Shown: positions 45,887-57,229, counted from the first letter of the stretch. The stretch: DNA of 64,000 nt from Sphingopyxis sp. DBS4 (GCF_024628865.1 NZ_CP102384.1:2057001-2121000); one strand, 5' to 3'. Notes: a model not told the origin generated them from the sequence alone. Made by a program: numbers and translations.

Positions 45887-47059
45887 TCAATCGACGCCGA
45901 TCCAGCGACCGCTGAACAGGCCATATCCGTCAAGCGCGCGAGCATAGAGCTTTTCATAGGCGCCGACCATCCTTGATTCGTCGAAGCGTTCGGCCGCGAC
46001 ATCGCGGTTTTCCCGCCCGACCCGCGCGCGAAGCGCCGCATCCGCCGTCATCCTTGCCAGCGCCGCGCGGAACGCCTGCTCGCCTGTGGCGATGTACGGC
46101 CGGTTCGCCTCCGCAACCATCGCCGCGACATCGCCGACATCGGGGCTGACGACGGGAAGCCCCGCCGCCATCGCCTCGATCACCGCGATCGGCGCCTGTT
46201 CGCTGCGCGACGACAGCGCGAGCAGGTCGAATTGCCCGATCCAGCGCGCGGGTTCGGCCATGAAGCCCGGCATCACCAGCCGGTCGGCCAACCCGCAGGC
46301 GGCCGCTTCGGCGGCGATCGCGCCCCGTTCCGGCCCCTCGCCGACGATCACGAGCCGGACGGTCGGCGGCAGCGCCGCCACCGCGCGCACCAGCCGCGGC
46401 AGGTCCTTGACCCTGCGCAGCCCCGCGACGGTGCCGATCACCACCTCGCCGTCGCGGCGCTCGAAGCCCGGAATCGGGATCGACGGTCCGGCGGCATAGG
46501 CGGCGACGTCGATGCCGTTGCGGATCAGCCGGGCGCGCGATCCCGCGTGCCATTCGTCGGTCGCGATCCGCTGAAGCAGCATCGACGGCACGACGACCGC
46601 CGCCGCGGTGCGCAGCCCGACGCGCCGGAAAAGATTGCGTTTCCAATTGCGCCGGACGCTTTCATCCTCGTTGAAGCCATCCTCGTGATGAATCAGTGCG
46701 GGCATGTCGCGCGAGGCCAAGAGGCGGCGCGCCATCACCCCGTCCATGGCGCCCCAATTATAGCTCAGCACCAGATCGAAATTCCGCATATAGCGCACCA
46801 GATCGCGGTAGCGCCCCGGCGACGGCTTGCCATGCAGCGGCGGAGCATCCTGCGGGAAATCGACGACGATATCGGCATCGATCGCATCGCGCGCGCCGAG
46901 CGCTTCGGGCACGGCCGACAGGATCGTGTGATGCGCCCGCCCGCCCATCAGGTTCATCAGCCGCACCGCGCGCGCTTCCTTGCCGCCGAGCGAAAAGCTC
47001 GAATGAAGGTGCAGGATGCGGACCGGCCGGTCGCGTTGGGGCGGCGGCGGGTCGCTCAC
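45887..47059 (-). CDS. GT4-family glycosyltransferase
   Basis: The 390-residue protein has the GT-B fold landmarks: an N-terminal LHLHSSFSLGGKEARAVRLM and a C-terminal nucleotide-sugar domain with VIGTVAGLRRVKDLPRLVRA, LVIVGEGPER and SSRSEQAPIAVIEAMAAGLP. It transfers a sugar to a lipid-linked or capsular glycan; donor and acceptor are unknown. GTG 47059 overlaps the stop of the hydrolase gene, so the two are coupled. The exopolysaccharide cluster of this window is 40 kb away. Confidence 0.85.
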   Translation of the reverse strand: MSDPPPPQRDRPVRILHLHSSFSLGGKEARAVRLMNLMGGRAHHTILSAVPEALGARDAIDADIVVDFPQDAPPLHGKPSPGRYRDLVRYMRNFDLVLSYNWGAMDGVMARRLLASRDMPALIHHEDGFNEDESVRRNWKRNLFRRVGLRTAAAVVVPSMLLQRIATDEWHAGSRARLIRNGIDVAAYAAGPSIPIPGFERRDGEVVIGTVAGLRRVKDLPRLVRAVAALPPTVRLVIVGEGPERGAIAAEAAACGLADRLVMPGFMAEPARWIGQFDLLALSSRSEQAPIAVIEAMAAGLPVVSPDVGDVAAMVAEANRPYIATGEQAFRAALARMTADAALRARVGRENRDVAAERFDESRMVGAYEKLYARALDGYGLFSGRWIGVD

Positions 47060-47994
47060 GCCGCCGGAAGCTCGGCGATCCACGCGTCGATCGCGGCACG
47101 CGCCTCGGCCTCGTCCATCGTCGGCGCATGGCCGACCCCGCGAACCTCGACGAGCCGCGCGTGCGGCAGGTCCTTCGCCATCTTTTGCGCCGCAGCCGCC
47201 GACAATATGTCGGACAATTGCCCGCGCAGAACCAGCACGGGCGCATCGCCGAACGCGCGATAGGCGGGCCACAGATCGACCCCGGCATCGCCGCCGTTCG
47301 GCACGCGCAGCGGCGCCGCGATCTGCTTGTCGTAATCGGCGACGATCCGCCCTTCGGGCGTCAGCCGGTGGGTGCGCTTGGTGAAGCGCAGCCAGTCGTG
47401 GATGCTGTAGCCCGGATAGACCGCCGCATTGAGCTCCGCCACCGCGCGCGCCGCATGAACCCAGGTCGGCTGGCTGCCGCCGGTGCCGATATAGTCGCGG
47501 ATGCGCTCAAGCCCAGCCTGTTCGAGTTCGGGCCCGACATCGTTGAGCAGCGCGCCGGTGACGCACCCCGGCTGCGTCGCCGCGAGCAGCATCGAGACGA
47601 GCCCGCCGAGCGAAGTGCCGACGGTGACGCAGCGTCCGATCGCCAGCTCGTCGAGCAGCGCGACGACGTCTTGCACATAGGTCAGTGGCACATAGGTCAT
47701 CGGGTCCTTGGCAAAAGCGCTTTCGCCGCGACCACGGAACTCGATGACGATCACGCGCCGCCGCGCCGCCATATGCGGCGCCAGCGCCTCGAAATCGCGG
47801 GCATTGCGGGCGAGGCCGGGCAGGCACAGGATCGGCGGCGCAGCGGCGGCCGCTTCGGGCCCCGGATAGATGCGCGCGTGCAGCCGGACGCCGTCGTGCG
47901 ACCACCAATAATGGTCGTCCCATTCGCGCCCGCTATCCTGTCTGACCGTAATCGACCGTCCCCTTGGCTCCGTGTCCGCCCCGTCTATCGCCAA
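47056..47994 (-). CDS. Alpha/beta hydrolase
   Basis: The 312-residue enzyme has the alpha/beta-hydrolase core: PILCLPGLARNARDFEALAP (oxyanion loop), nucleophile elbow VGTSLGGLVSML (Ser), acid in the GDAPVLVLRGQLSDILS region (Asp) and catalytic His in GVGHAPTMDE. The substrate, an ester, amide or other, is unknown. It is coupled by overlap to the glycosyltransferase gene downstream. Confidence 0.85.
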   Translation of the reverse strand: MAIDGADTEPRGRSITVRQDSGREWDDHYWWSHDGVRLHARIYPGPEAAAAAPPILCLPGLARNARDFEALAPHMAARRRVIVIEFRGRGESAFAKDPMTYVPLTYVQDVVALLDELAIGRCVTVGTSLGGLVSMLLAATQPGCVTGALLNDVGPELEQAGLERIRDYIGTGGSQPTWVHAARAVAELNAAVYPGYSIHDWLRFTKRTHRLTPEGRIVADYDKQIAAPLRVPNGGDAGVDLWPAYRAFGDAPVLVLRGQLSDILSAAAAQKMAKDLPHARLVEVRGVGHAPTMDEAEARAAIDAWIAELPAA

Positions 47995-48128
47995 CCGGCG
48001 CGGGGGCGCAAGCCATCGCGCTCGATCGTCTCCCTCATTCTCCCTGCCCGCTCGAACCCAAATGGATCAGGATGTTGCGGGCCAGCCGGTTGCCGCCACC
48101 GGCTTTCGCCGATAAGAGGCGCAGGACC

Positions 48129-49574
48129 ATGAGCGAAGAGCTGCTTTCCTTTGAACCCGCGACCGGAAACGAGCTGTGGCGCGGCGCGGTCAGTGACGTC
48201 GACCTGGAGGTCGAAATCGCGCGGCGCGCCTGGCCCGAATGGGCGGCAAAGGCCCTCACCTTCCGATCCGAAACGCTCCGCCGCTTCTCCGACCGGGTCA
48301 AAGCCGAGGCCGACACCCTCGCCGACCTCATCGCGCGCGAGACGGGCAAGCCGCTGTGGGAAGCGCGCACCGAGGTCGAATCGGTCGCGAACAAGGTCGA
48401 CATCTCGATCAAGGCCTATGCCGAGCGCACCCCCAACCGCCGGATCGAGGGCGCGATGGGGCTGCGGAGCGCGGTGCGTCACAAACCGCACGGCACGCTC
48501 GCGGTGCTCGGCCCCTATAATTTCCCGGCGCACCTGCCGAACGGCCATATCGTCCCCGCGCTGCTCGCGGGCAATTCGGTGCTGTTCAAGCCCTCCGAAA
48601 AGACCCCGGCGACCGGCGCCAAGCTGGTCGAGCTGTTCCACAGCGCGGGGGTGCCGCAGGAGGTGCTGCGGCTCGTCGTCGGCGGCCCCGATACGGGCAA
48701 GGCGCTCGCGGGCCATGCCGGGCTCGACGGCCTGCTCTTCACCGGCTCGGCGCGCACCGGCATCGCGATCAACCGCCAGTTCGCGAGCCAGCCGGGCAAG
48801 ATCGTCGCGCTCGAAATGGGCGGCAACAACCCGATCGTCGTCTGGGACACCGCCGACATCGCCACCGCCGCCATTTTGGTGGTCCAGTCAGCCTTCCTCA
48901 GCGCCGGGCAGCGGTGCAGCAATGCGCGCCGCCTGATCGTCAAGGACAGCCTGGCCGACCGGCTGCTGGATGAAGTGAAGACGCTCGCGAACCGGCTGAT
49001 CGTCGACCATCCGCACGCCGACCCCGCGCCCTATATGGGGCCGGTGATCGACAATGAGGCGGCCGACGGCCTGACCGAGAGCTTCCTCGTCCTGATGTCG
49101 AACGGCGGCCAGGTAATCCGCCACATGACGCGCCCGGTGGCCGGCCGGCCCTTCCTGACCCCCGGCATCATCGACGTCACCGCGATGCCCGAGCGCCCCG
49201 ATATCGAGCTGTTCGGCCCGCTGCTCCAGGTCATCCGCGTCGACAGCTTCGAGGCCGCGATCGCCGAAGCGAATAATACTGCCTTCGGCCTCTCCGCGTC
49301 GCTGATCGGCGGCACCCCGCAGCTTTACGACCAGTTCTGGGCCAATGCCCGCGCCGGGGTGATCAACTGGAACCGCCCGACCAACGGCGCCTCGTCGGCC
49401 GCCCCCTTCGGCGGCATCGGCCTGTCGGGCAACCACCGCCCGAGCGCCTTCTACGCCGCCGACTATTGCGCCTATCCGGTCGCAAGCAGCGAAAGCGACG
49501 CGATGCGCGCCTCGATCGGCGTCGGCCTGCGCGATCCCGAAGGGTCGCAGTTGGTGCGAAAAAACTTTCTCTGA
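48129..49574 (+). CDS. astD: Succinylglutamate-semialdehyde dehydrogenase
   Basis: The 481-residue aldehyde dehydrogenase oxidises N-succinylglutamate semialdehyde in the arginine succinyltransferase pathway. Catalytic Glu229 lies in ALEMGGNNPIVVW and Cys263 in SAGQRCSNARRL; GPYNFPAHLPNGHI is the AstD-type cofactor loop. ATG 48129 starts at the domain. No astA, astB, astC or astE is next to it, so the pathway genes must be elsewhere or the enzyme acts on another semialdehyde. Confidence 0.87.
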   Translation: MSEELLSFEPATGNELWRGAVSDVDLEVEIARRAWPEWAAKALTFRSETLRRFSDRVKAEADTLADLIARETGKPLWEARTEVESVANKVDISIKAYAERTPNRRIEGAMGLRSAVRHKPHGTLAVLGPYNFPAHLPNGHIVPALLAGNSVLFKPSEKTPATGAKLVELFHSAGVPQEVLRLVVGGPDTGKALAGHAGLDGLLFTGSARTGIAINRQFASQPGKIVALEMGGNNPIVVWDTADIATAAILVVQSAFLSAGQRCSNARRLIVKDSLADRLLDEVKTLANRLIVDHPHADPAPYMGPVIDNEAADGLTESFLVLMSNGGQVIRHMTRPVAGRPFLTPGIIDVTAMPERPDIELFGPLLQVIRVDSFEAAIAEANNTAFGLSASLIGGTPQLYDQFWANARAGVINWNRPTNGASSAAPFGGIGLSGNHRPSAFYAADYCAYPVASSESDAMRASIGVGLRDPEGSQLVRKNFL

Positions 49575-49650
49575 CCCCGGCAAATTTTGCTTCATCGCCG
49601 TCAATAAAGCCTGTTTTGCCATTCGGGCCGCGCGGCAGCATCTACGCTGC

Positions 49651-50448
49651 ATGGCAAAGACTCTCCCTCCCGCGGGCAAGCTGTGGCTCGTCGGCGCCGG
49701 TCCCGGCGACCCCGACCTGCTGACGCTGCGCGCCGCGCGGCTTATCCAAAGCGCCGATCTGGTCGTTCATGACGGGCTGGTCGGCGAAGGCGTGCTCGCG
49801 CTGATCCCGGCGCATGTCGAGCGCATCAGCGTCGCCAAGCAGCGCAGCCGCCACACGATGAAGCAGGAGCTTATCAACGAACTGATCGTCCGCGAGGCGC
49901 GCGCCGGCAAGCAGGTCGTGCGGCTGAAGGGCGGCGATCCCTTTATCTTCGGGCGCGGCGGCGAGGAACTCGACGCGGCGCGTGCCGCAGGCGTCGACTG
50001 CGAGGTCGTCCCCGGCATCACCGCCGCCGCGGGCTGCGCCGCGCAGGCGGGCCTTCCCCTCACCCACCGCGAGGATGCGAGCGCGGTGAGCTTCGTCGCG
50101 GGCCAGTGCAAGGATCTGAGCGATCAGGACTGGTCGGGACTCGCGGGGCACGGCCGCACGCTCGTCATCTACATGGGGCTCGCGACGGCCTCCGCCATCG
50201 CCGACAAGCTGATCGCCGACGGCGTTTCGCCCGGGCTTCCCGTGGCGGTAGTCGAGCGCGGTACCAGCGCCGACGCGCGCGTGCTGCGCACCCTACTCAC
50301 CGACCTCGGCGACCTCGTCGCGCGCGAGCGGGTGGCCAGCCCCGCGCTGATCATCGTCGGCAAGGTCGCGGCGCGCGCCGATGCGCTCGACTGCCTCGGC
50401 GCCCCTGGAATTTCGACTGCTCTGAAGGATATGTCATGCGAATCATAA
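49651..50448 (+). CDS. cobA: Uroporphyrinogen-III C-methyltransferase (siroheme branch)
   Basis: The 265-residue enzyme methylates uroporphyrinogen III at C2 and C7 to precorrin-2, the first step to siroheme. Motifs are LVGAGPGDPDLLTLRAARLI near the N-terminus, VVRLKGGDPFIFGRGGEE and GLPLTHREDASAVSFV. As the first gene of the sulfur operon it supplies siroheme for the sulfite reductase two genes on. The dehydrogenase/ferrochelatase part found in CysG is not fused here. Its stop overlaps the DUF2849 start by 13 bases. Confidence 0.9.
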   Translation: MAKTLPPAGKLWLVGAGPGDPDLLTLRAARLIQSADLVVHDGLVGEGVLALIPAHVERISVAKQRSRHTMKQELINELIVREARAGKQVVRLKGGDPFIFGRGGEELDAARAAGVDCEVVPGITAAAGCAAQAGLPLTHREDASAVSFVAGQCKDLSDQDWSGLAGHGRTLVIYMGLATASAIADKLIADGVSPGLPVAVVERGTSADARVLRTLLTDLGDLVARERVASPALIIVGKVAARADALDCLGAPGISTALKDMSCES

Positions 50449-50732
50449 CCGGCAACGACCTGAAAACAGGCGCCGTCATCTGGTGGACCGGCCGCGGCTG
50501 GTCGATCCATGTCGAGGACGCCGCCGACGTCGGCGAGCATGGCGAGGCGATCCTCACCGCCGAGGACGGCGCACGCCGCGTCAACGGTGGTTATATCATC
50601 AACGCCGACGAAACGCCGAAGGGCCCGCGCCCGGCGCACATCAAGGACCGCATCCGCGCGCTCGGCCCGACCGTGCGCCCCGACCTTTCCCTGAAACCCG
50701 CCGACCCCGCGTCCGGCGAATGGGTGATCTGA
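50436..50732 (+). CDS. DUF2849 domain-containing protein
   Basis: The 98-residue protein matches DUF2849: ITGNDLKTGAVIWWTGRGWS, then HGEAILTAEDGARRVNGGYI and ALGPTVRPDLSLKPADPASG. The family is found almost only between siroheme and sulfite reductase genes of alphaproteobacteria, implying an accessory role in sulfite reduction. It overlaps cobA and ends one base before the sulfite reductase start, so translation is coupled. Confidence 0.85.
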   Translation: MRIITGNDLKTGAVIWWTGRGWSIHVEDAADVGEHGEAILTAEDGARRVNGGYIINADETPKGPRPAHIKDRIRALGPTVRPDLSLKPADPASGEWVI

Positions 50733-50733
50733 C

Positions 50734-52360
<1,627 letters not shown>

Positions 52361-52368
<8 letters not shown>

Positions 52369-52786
52369 TGCGCTGCGTTTCCGGAACGACGACCCGATCG
52401 AGGAGCCCGCGGTCTCGCTCGACGCCTTTCTCGAACAGGATAGCGCCAGCGCCGTCCGCATCGAGGCGGGCGACGATCCGCGCCAGCTGATCCCGCACCT
52501 CGCCCGCGTCAAGCTGGTCGAGATCGGCATCCCGCGCTTTCGCGACGGCCGCTGTTTCACGTCGGCGCGCATTCTGCGCGAGGCGGGCTATGAGGGTGAA
52601 CTGCGCGCCGAGGGCGATGTGCTCGTCGACCTCGTCTTCTTCATGCGCCGCTGCGGCTTCGACAGCTTCGCGCCGCAGGCGGGGCTGAACCGCGCCGACG
52701 TCGACGCATCGCTCAGCCGCTATGCGAACGTGTATCAGCACGCCGCCGACGGCGCCGTGCCGATCTGGAAGCTGAGGCATGGCTGA
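52361..52786 (+). CDS. DUF934 domain-containing protein
   Basis: The 141-residue protein carries the DUF934 core: LVEIGIPRFRDGRCFTSARI, EGDVLVDLVFFMRRCGFDSF and the terminal YQHAADGAVPIW. The family accompanies sulfite reductase genes in proteobacteria and is thought to assist the reductase, by an unknown mechanism. It overlaps the end of cysI and the start of cysH by eight bases each. Confidence 0.88.
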
Positions 52787-53570
52787 GGTGAAGGCCCTGC
52801 CCGAAGACCGCACCCGCGACCGGATCGACGTGGCGCCACGCTTCACGCAGGCCGACGTCATCCGCCTCAACAATCTGTTCCGCGGCCAGGATGCGGCGGA
52901 AGCGGTCGCGAGCGTGATCGGCGCGGGGCTGCTCGGCGACACCGCGATCGTGTCGAGCTTCGGCGCCGAGAGCGCGGTGCTGCTGCACCTCGTGACGCGC
53001 GCCGCCCCCGATATGCCGGTGCTGTTCCTCGACACCGGCAAGCATTTTCCCGAAACGCTCGCCTATCGCGACGAACTGGCAGCGAAGCTCGGGCTCAATC
53101 TGGTCACTGTCACGCCCGATCCGGACGAACTCGCGGCGAAGGATGCGACCGAGCTGCGCTGGTCCTACGACCCCGACGGCTGCTGCGAGATTCGCAAGGT
53201 CAAGCCGCTCGAAAAGGCGCTGACCGATTTCGACACGTCGATCACCGGCCGCAAGGGTTTCCAGGCGTCGACCCGCACCGGCCTGCCGCGCTTCGAGCTC
53301 GACGGCGGCACCGGACGCCTGAAGTTCAACCCGCTCGCCAACTGGACGCGCGAAGACCTCGACGCCTATTTCGCGGCGCACGACCTGCCACGCCACCCGC
53401 TCGAGGCCGAGGGCTATCCCTCGATCGGCTGCTCGCCCTGCACCTCGAAGGTCAAGCCCGGCGAAGATCCCCGCGCGGGCCGCTGGCGCGGCTGGGACAA
53501 GACCGAATGCGGTATCCACACCGCGGTGACGCCGATCGACGACGATCCGGCGAACGATCCGGCGTTCTGA
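52779..53570 (+). CDS. cysH: Phosphoadenylyl/adenylyl-sulfate reductase
   Basis: The 263-residue enzyme reduces activated sulfate to sulfite. The PP-loop-like region is SSFGAESAVLLHLVTR and the product site LDTGKHFPETLAYRD. Cysteine pairs GCCEIRKV and GCSPCTSKV, together with terminal ECGIH, mark the 4Fe-4S type that uses APS (or both APS and PAPS) rather than the classical E. coli PAPS-only enzyme. It is the last gene of the operon, closed by a terminator. Sulfate-activation genes (cysD/N) are not in the window. Confidence 0.92.
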   Translation: MAEVKALPEDRTRDRIDVAPRFTQADVIRLNNLFRGQDAAEAVASVIGAGLLGDTAIVSSFGAESAVLLHLVTRAAPDMPVLFLDTGKHFPETLAYRDELAAKLGLNLVTVTPDPDELAAKDATELRWSYDPDGCCEIRKVKPLEKALTDFDTSITGRKGFQASTRTGLPRFELDGGTGRLKFNPLANWTREDLDAYFAAHDLPRHPLEAEGYPSIGCSPCTSKVKPGEDPRAGRWRGWDKTECGIHTAVTPIDDDPANDPAF

Positions 53571-53575
53571 CTATT

Positions 53576-53608
53576 CGTCGCCCCAGCTTTCGCTGGGGCG
53601 ACGTTATT
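53576..53608. terminator. Bidirectional terminator between cysH and dnaB
   Basis: CGTCGCCCCAGC pairs perfectly with GCTGGGGCGACG around TTTC, followed by TTATT on the plus strand and AATAG on the left. It serves both converging genes. Confidence 0.8.
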
Positions 53609-55119
53609 TATTCATAATCCGCATAGGCCTGGCTCTCGTCGGCGAGATCGCTGAACTTCGTCGTCTTCGCCTCGAAGTGCAGGCGCACCTTGCCGGTCGA
53701 GCCGTGACGCGATTTGGCGACGATGACTTCGGCCAAGCCGAAGACGCGCTCCATCTCGGCCGCCCATTCCTCGTGCGCGGCGTGAATCTTGACGTCGTCG
53801 CCCTCGACCGGGCGCTTGGGCTCGCGCGCCGCGACATAATAATCCTCACGGAACACGAAGAGCACCATGTCGGCGTCCTGCTCGATCGAGCCCGATTCGC
53901 GCAGGTCGGAAAGCTGCGGCCGCTTGTCCTCGCGGCTTTCGACCTGACGACTGAGCTGCGAGAGCGCCATGACCGGAACATTAAGTTCCTTCGCCAATGT
54001 CTTCAATCCACGCGAGATTTCGGAAATTTCCTGCACGCGATTATCGCCGCTCCGCGACGAGCCCTGAAGAAGCTGGAGATAATCGACGATGATGAAGCCG
54101 ATGCCGTGGCGCCGCTGCAACCGCCGCGCGCGGGTGCGCAGGCCCGCGATCGTCAGCCCCGGCGTGTCGTCGATGAACAGGGGCAGCGTCTGGAGCGCCT
54201 GCGCGGCGCGGCTCAATTGCTGGAACTGCTCCTTGCTGATCTTGCCCATGCGCAGCGCTTCGCCCGATACCCCCGATTGCTCGGCGAGGACACGCGTCGC
54301 GAGCTGGTCGGCAGACATTTCGAGGCTGAAGAAGGCAACCTTCGCGCCCATATTCTTTTCGGGCGGGATGCCGTCTTCTTCGTCGCGGCGGAAACGCTCG
54401 GCGGCATTATAGGCGATGTTGGTCGCGAGCGAGGTCTTGCCCATGCCCGGACGGCCCGCGAGGATCATCAAGTCGCTGTTATGCATGCCGCCGATCTTGG
54501 CGTTCATGCTGCCGATGCCGGTGGTGATCCCCGACAGGTGCCCGCCCGAATTGAGCGCGCGCTCGGCCGCCTGCAGCGCGGTGAGGCTCGCGGCGTTGAA
54601 GCTCTTGACCGTCCCCATTTCGGCCTCGCCGCCCGCAACGCGGTAGAGCGCGGTTTCGGCTTCCTCGATCTGCGCCTGCGGATCGACGCTTTCGCTCGTG
54701 TCGAGCGCGCTATCGACAAGGGTGCGGCCGACGCCGACGAGTTCGCGCAGCAGCGCGAGGTCGAAAATCTGCCGCGCGAAATCGCGCGCGCCGATCAGCC
54801 CGGCGCCGCTGCCGGTGAGCTGCGCGAGATAGCCGACCCCGCCGACCGCCTTCATCGCCTCGTCGGCTTCGAAGAAAGGCTTGAGCGTCACCGGGGTCGC
54901 GATGCTGTTGCGCTCGATCAGCGCCATCGTCTGCTGAAAGATGCGGCCGTGGAGCGGCTCGAAGAAGTGATCGGGGGTCAGCGCGACGGGCAGATCCTCG
55001 ACGACTCGATTGTCGATCAGGATCGCGCCGAGAAACGCGGCCTCAGCCTCGATATTACGGGGCAATTGGCGGTCTTCCCCGGTTGCGGCCGGGGTGGGAA
55101 AGAGGGCGAGTTCGGGCAT
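53608..55119 (-). CDS. dnaB: Replicative DNA helicase DnaB
   Basis: The 503-residue hexameric helicase unwinds the replication fork. The N-terminal DnaB domain begins PRNIEAEAAFLGAILIDN; the RecA-type domain has Walker A GRPGMGKTS (about 222-230), VAFFSLEMSADQLATRVLAE, FIIVDYLQLLQGS and LSQLSRQVESREDKRPQLSD. No intein interrupts it. It converges on the sulfur operon. Confidence 0.96.
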   Translation of the reverse strand: MPELALFPTPAATGEDRQLPRNIEAEAAFLGAILIDNRVVEDLPVALTPDHFFEPLHGRIFQQTMALIERNSIATPVTLKPFFEADEAMKAVGGVGYLAQLTGSGAGLIGARDFARQIFDLALLRELVGVGRTLVDSALDTSESVDPQAQIEEAETALYRVAGGEAEMGTVKSFNAASLTALQAAERALNSGGHLSGITTGIGSMNAKIGGMHNSDLMILAGRPGMGKTSLATNIAYNAAERFRRDEEDGIPPEKNMGAKVAFFSLEMSADQLATRVLAEQSGVSGEALRMGKISKEQFQQLSRAAQALQTLPLFIDDTPGLTIAGLRTRARRLQRRHGIGFIIVDYLQLLQGSSRSGDNRVQEISEISRGLKTLAKELNVPVMALSQLSRQVESREDKRPQLSDLRESGSIEQDADMVLFVFREDYYVAAREPKRPVEGDDVKIHAAHEEWAAEMERVFGLAEVIVAKSRHGSTGKVRLHFEAKTTKFSDLADESQAYADYE

Positions 55120-55216
55120 GGGGCGGTATCATGCGCCGCCGCTTGAGCCTGCGCAACGGATGATCGTGCATTCTGCATTATTGCTGTGGGCGGTCTGTGC
55201 ATAAGTCTAAAAAAAC

Positions 55217-55298
55217 CCGTTCGTGTCGAGCGAAGTCGAGACACCCCTCGGGGTGGGGCAAGCTCGATGGGTGTCTCGACTTCGCTCGACACGAACGG
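55217..55298. repeat. Perfect 30-bp inverted repeat
   Basis: Arms 55217-55246 and 55269-55298 are exact reverse complements, beginning CCGTTCGTGTCGAGCGAAGT; 22 bases lie between. It sits between the divergent dnaB and UPF0262 genes, close to the promoter side rather than a gene end. Confidence 0.85.
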
Positions 55299-55364
55299 AC
55301 TAAGAGGATGGTGACATCCGCCCCCCTTGCCCTTCGCGGCGCGGCAGGTAGAAGCACGGACAGC

Positions 55365-55862
55365 ATGTCCGACGCCGCCCCCTCCCAACAGCGCATCATC
55401 TCGATCGACCTCGACGAGGGCTCGATCATCTGGCGCAACCCCGACGTCGAGCAGGAACGGCGCGTCGCGATTTTCGATATCCTCGAGGAAAACCGCTTCG
55501 TTCCGCAGCGCGGCCACCCCGACGGCTATGCCGGTCCCTATCGGCTGCGGCTGCGCGTCGAGGACGGCCGGCTGATCTTCGAGCTCAGCCGCGAGGATCA
55601 TTCGCCGCTGGAGGCGATCATCCTCGGCCTCGGCCGTTTCCGCCGCCCGATCCGCGATTATTTCGCGATCTGCGACTCTTATTATCAGGCCATCAAGACC
55701 GCGACCGCGCAGCAGATCGAGACCGTCGATATGGCGCGGCGCGGGCTGCACAACGAAGCGGCCGAGATGCTGATGGACCGGCTCGACGGCAAGATCGCGG
55801 TCGATTTCGACACCGCTCGCCGATTGTTCACGCTGATCTGCGTCCTCCACATCAAGGGCTGA
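55365..55862 (+). CDS. UPF0262 family protein
   Basis: The 165-residue protein matches UPF0262: IISIDLDEGSIIWRNPDVEQ, ERRVAIFDILEENRFVP and a C-terminal DGKIAVDFDTARRLFTLICV. The family is conserved in alphaproteobacteria; its function is unknown. It ends two bases before the GH25 gene, suggesting an operon with it and cdd. ATG 55365 begins at the conserved region. Confidence 0.85.
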   Translation: MSDAAPSQQRIISIDLDEGSIIWRNPDVEQERRVAIFDILEENRFVPQRGHPDGYAGPYRLRLRVEDGRLIFELSREDHSPLEAIILGLGRFRRPIRDYFAICDSYYQAIKTATAQQIETVDMARRGLHNEAAEMLMDRLDGKIAVDFDTARRLFTLICVLHIKG

Positions 55863-55864
55863 CG

Positions 55865-56620
55865 ATGGCGACGGGGGCACGCAGCAGAGGCAAGGCAGCC
55901 ACGCCGCCCCGCGATTGGCGCAGCGCGGCGGTGCGCGTCCTCCGCCGGATCGGCGGCGCGCTGGTCCTGGTGTTCCTGCTTGCCGGTCTCGCGCTCTGGT
56001 GGGCGTCACGCTGGACACCGTCGCGCGAACTCTTCCCGACCCAGGGGGTGACGATCGACGCGAGCAACGGCGAGGTGCGCTGGGGCTCGATCAAGGCCGC
56101 GGGCGCCGATTTTGCCTATGTGGTGGCGACGGCAGGCGACAAGGACGTCGATCCGATGTTCCAGCGCAATCTGGCGGGCGCACGCGCGGCGGGGATTCCG
56201 GTCGGGGTCATCCATCGCTACAGCCTCTGCGGCCTCGCGACCGACCAGGCCGCGAACTTCATCCGCCACGTGCCCCGCCGCGCCGACATGATGCCGTCGG
56301 TCGTCTGGCTCGATTTCGATGACCACTGCCCCGACCGCCCGACGCGCGCGCTGCTGCGCTCTGAACTCGCAACCTTCCTCGCGCAGATCGAAGCGCATAT
56401 GGGGCAGGAAAGCCTGATCGCGCCCAGCGCGGGGTTCGAAGCCGACTATGGCGTGACGGGGGCGATTTTCCGCACCGCGGCGATGCGCAGCGACTTCTTC
56501 GAGCCCGATTATGGCGCGCATCCCTGGACGATGTGGCAGGCGAACCATTATCTTCGAGTGTCGGGCGCCGACGGGACGGTCGGATGGAATGTGCTGCGTC
56601 CCAAAGGAGAGATGCGATGA
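55865..56620 (+). CDS. Membrane-anchored GH25 lysozyme
   Basis: The 251-residue protein has one N-terminal membrane helix (about 29-48, GALVLVFLLAGLALWWASRW) and a glycoside hydrolase 25 domain: QGVTIDASNGEVRWGSIKAA, GIPVGVIHRYSLCGLATDQA, VVWLDFDDHCP (catalytic acid) and WTMWQANHY. GH25 muramidases cut peptidoglycan; here the domain faces the periplasm. The first Asp of the usual DxSxxQG motif is seen as DASNGE. The stop overlaps the cdd start by four bases. Confidence 0.82.
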   Translation: MATGARSRGKAATPPRDWRSAAVRVLRRIGGALVLVFLLAGLALWWASRWTPSRELFPTQGVTIDASNGEVRWGSIKAAGADFAYVVATAGDKDVDPMFQRNLAGARAAGIPVGVIHRYSLCGLATDQAANFIRHVPRRADMMPSVVWLDFDDHCPDRPTRALLRSELATFLAQIEAHMGQESLIAPSAGFEADYGVTGAIFRTAAMRSDFFEPDYGAHPWTMWQANHYLRVSGADGTVGWNVLRPKGEMR

Positions 56621-57066
56621 GCGATGGAAAAGCCGCCCTGATCGACGCCGCGCGCGATGCCGCGACGCGCGCCTATGCGCCTTATTCGGGCTTTCATGTC
56701 GGCGCCGCGCTTTTGCTCAAAAATGGCGACGTCGTCACCGGAGCCAATGTCGAGAATGCAAGCTATGGGCTCACCCTCTGCGCCGAGACGAGCGCGGTCG
56801 CGAAGATCGCGAACGAGGGCTGGATCGGCGAGCTCGCCGAAGTCGCGATCGTCGGCGGGCGTCCCGACGGCGACGCGCTGATCGGCAGCGATCCCGTGCA
56901 TCCCTGCGGCCGCTGCCGCCAGATATTGAATGAAGCCGCCGAGCGGTCGAAGACCGACATCCTCATCCACTGCGCTTCGGGCGACGGCGGTGCGGTGAAG
57001 AGCTATCGGCTCAGCGAACTGCTCCCCGCGTCCTTCGGGCCGAAGGATCTTGGGTTGATCGATTAG
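56617..57066 (+). CDS. cdd: Cytidine deaminase
   Basis: The 149-residue enzyme deaminates cytidine and deoxycytidine. It has the zinc site [30 protein letters not shown] (Cys, Glu) and [12 protein letters not shown] (two Cys), in the tetrameric-type layout. It overlaps the GH25 gene, and dcd, another pyrimidine deaminase, follows after an inverted repeat, so nucleotide salvage genes are clustered here. Confidence 0.93.
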   Translation: MSDGKAALIDAARDAATRAYAPYSGFHVGAALLLKNGDVVTGANVENASYGLTLCAETSAVAKIANEGWIGELAEVAIVGGRPDGDALIGSDPVHPCGRCRQILNEAAERSKTDILIHCASGDGGAVKSYRLSELLPASFGPKDLGLID

Positions 57067-57074
57067 GCGGCTGT

Positions 57075-57176
57075 GCCCCTGCGAAGGCAGGGGCCCATCT
57101 CCGAGCCGATCGACATCCTGCCAACGCTTGCCTGGTATCGCAGCGGCGGGTGATGGGCCCCTGCCTTCGCAGGGGC
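57075..57176. repeat. Perfect 25-bp inverted repeat
   Basis: Arms 57075-57099 and 57152-57176 are exact reverse complements starting GCCCCTGCGAAGGCAGGGGC, each itself containing a palindrome; 52 bases lie between. It separates cdd and dcd. Confidence 0.85.
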
Positions 57177-57229
57177 GCGGTTTGAAACATCGGCTTGCGC
57201 AAAACACGCGGGCCCGACAAGACAGCCGT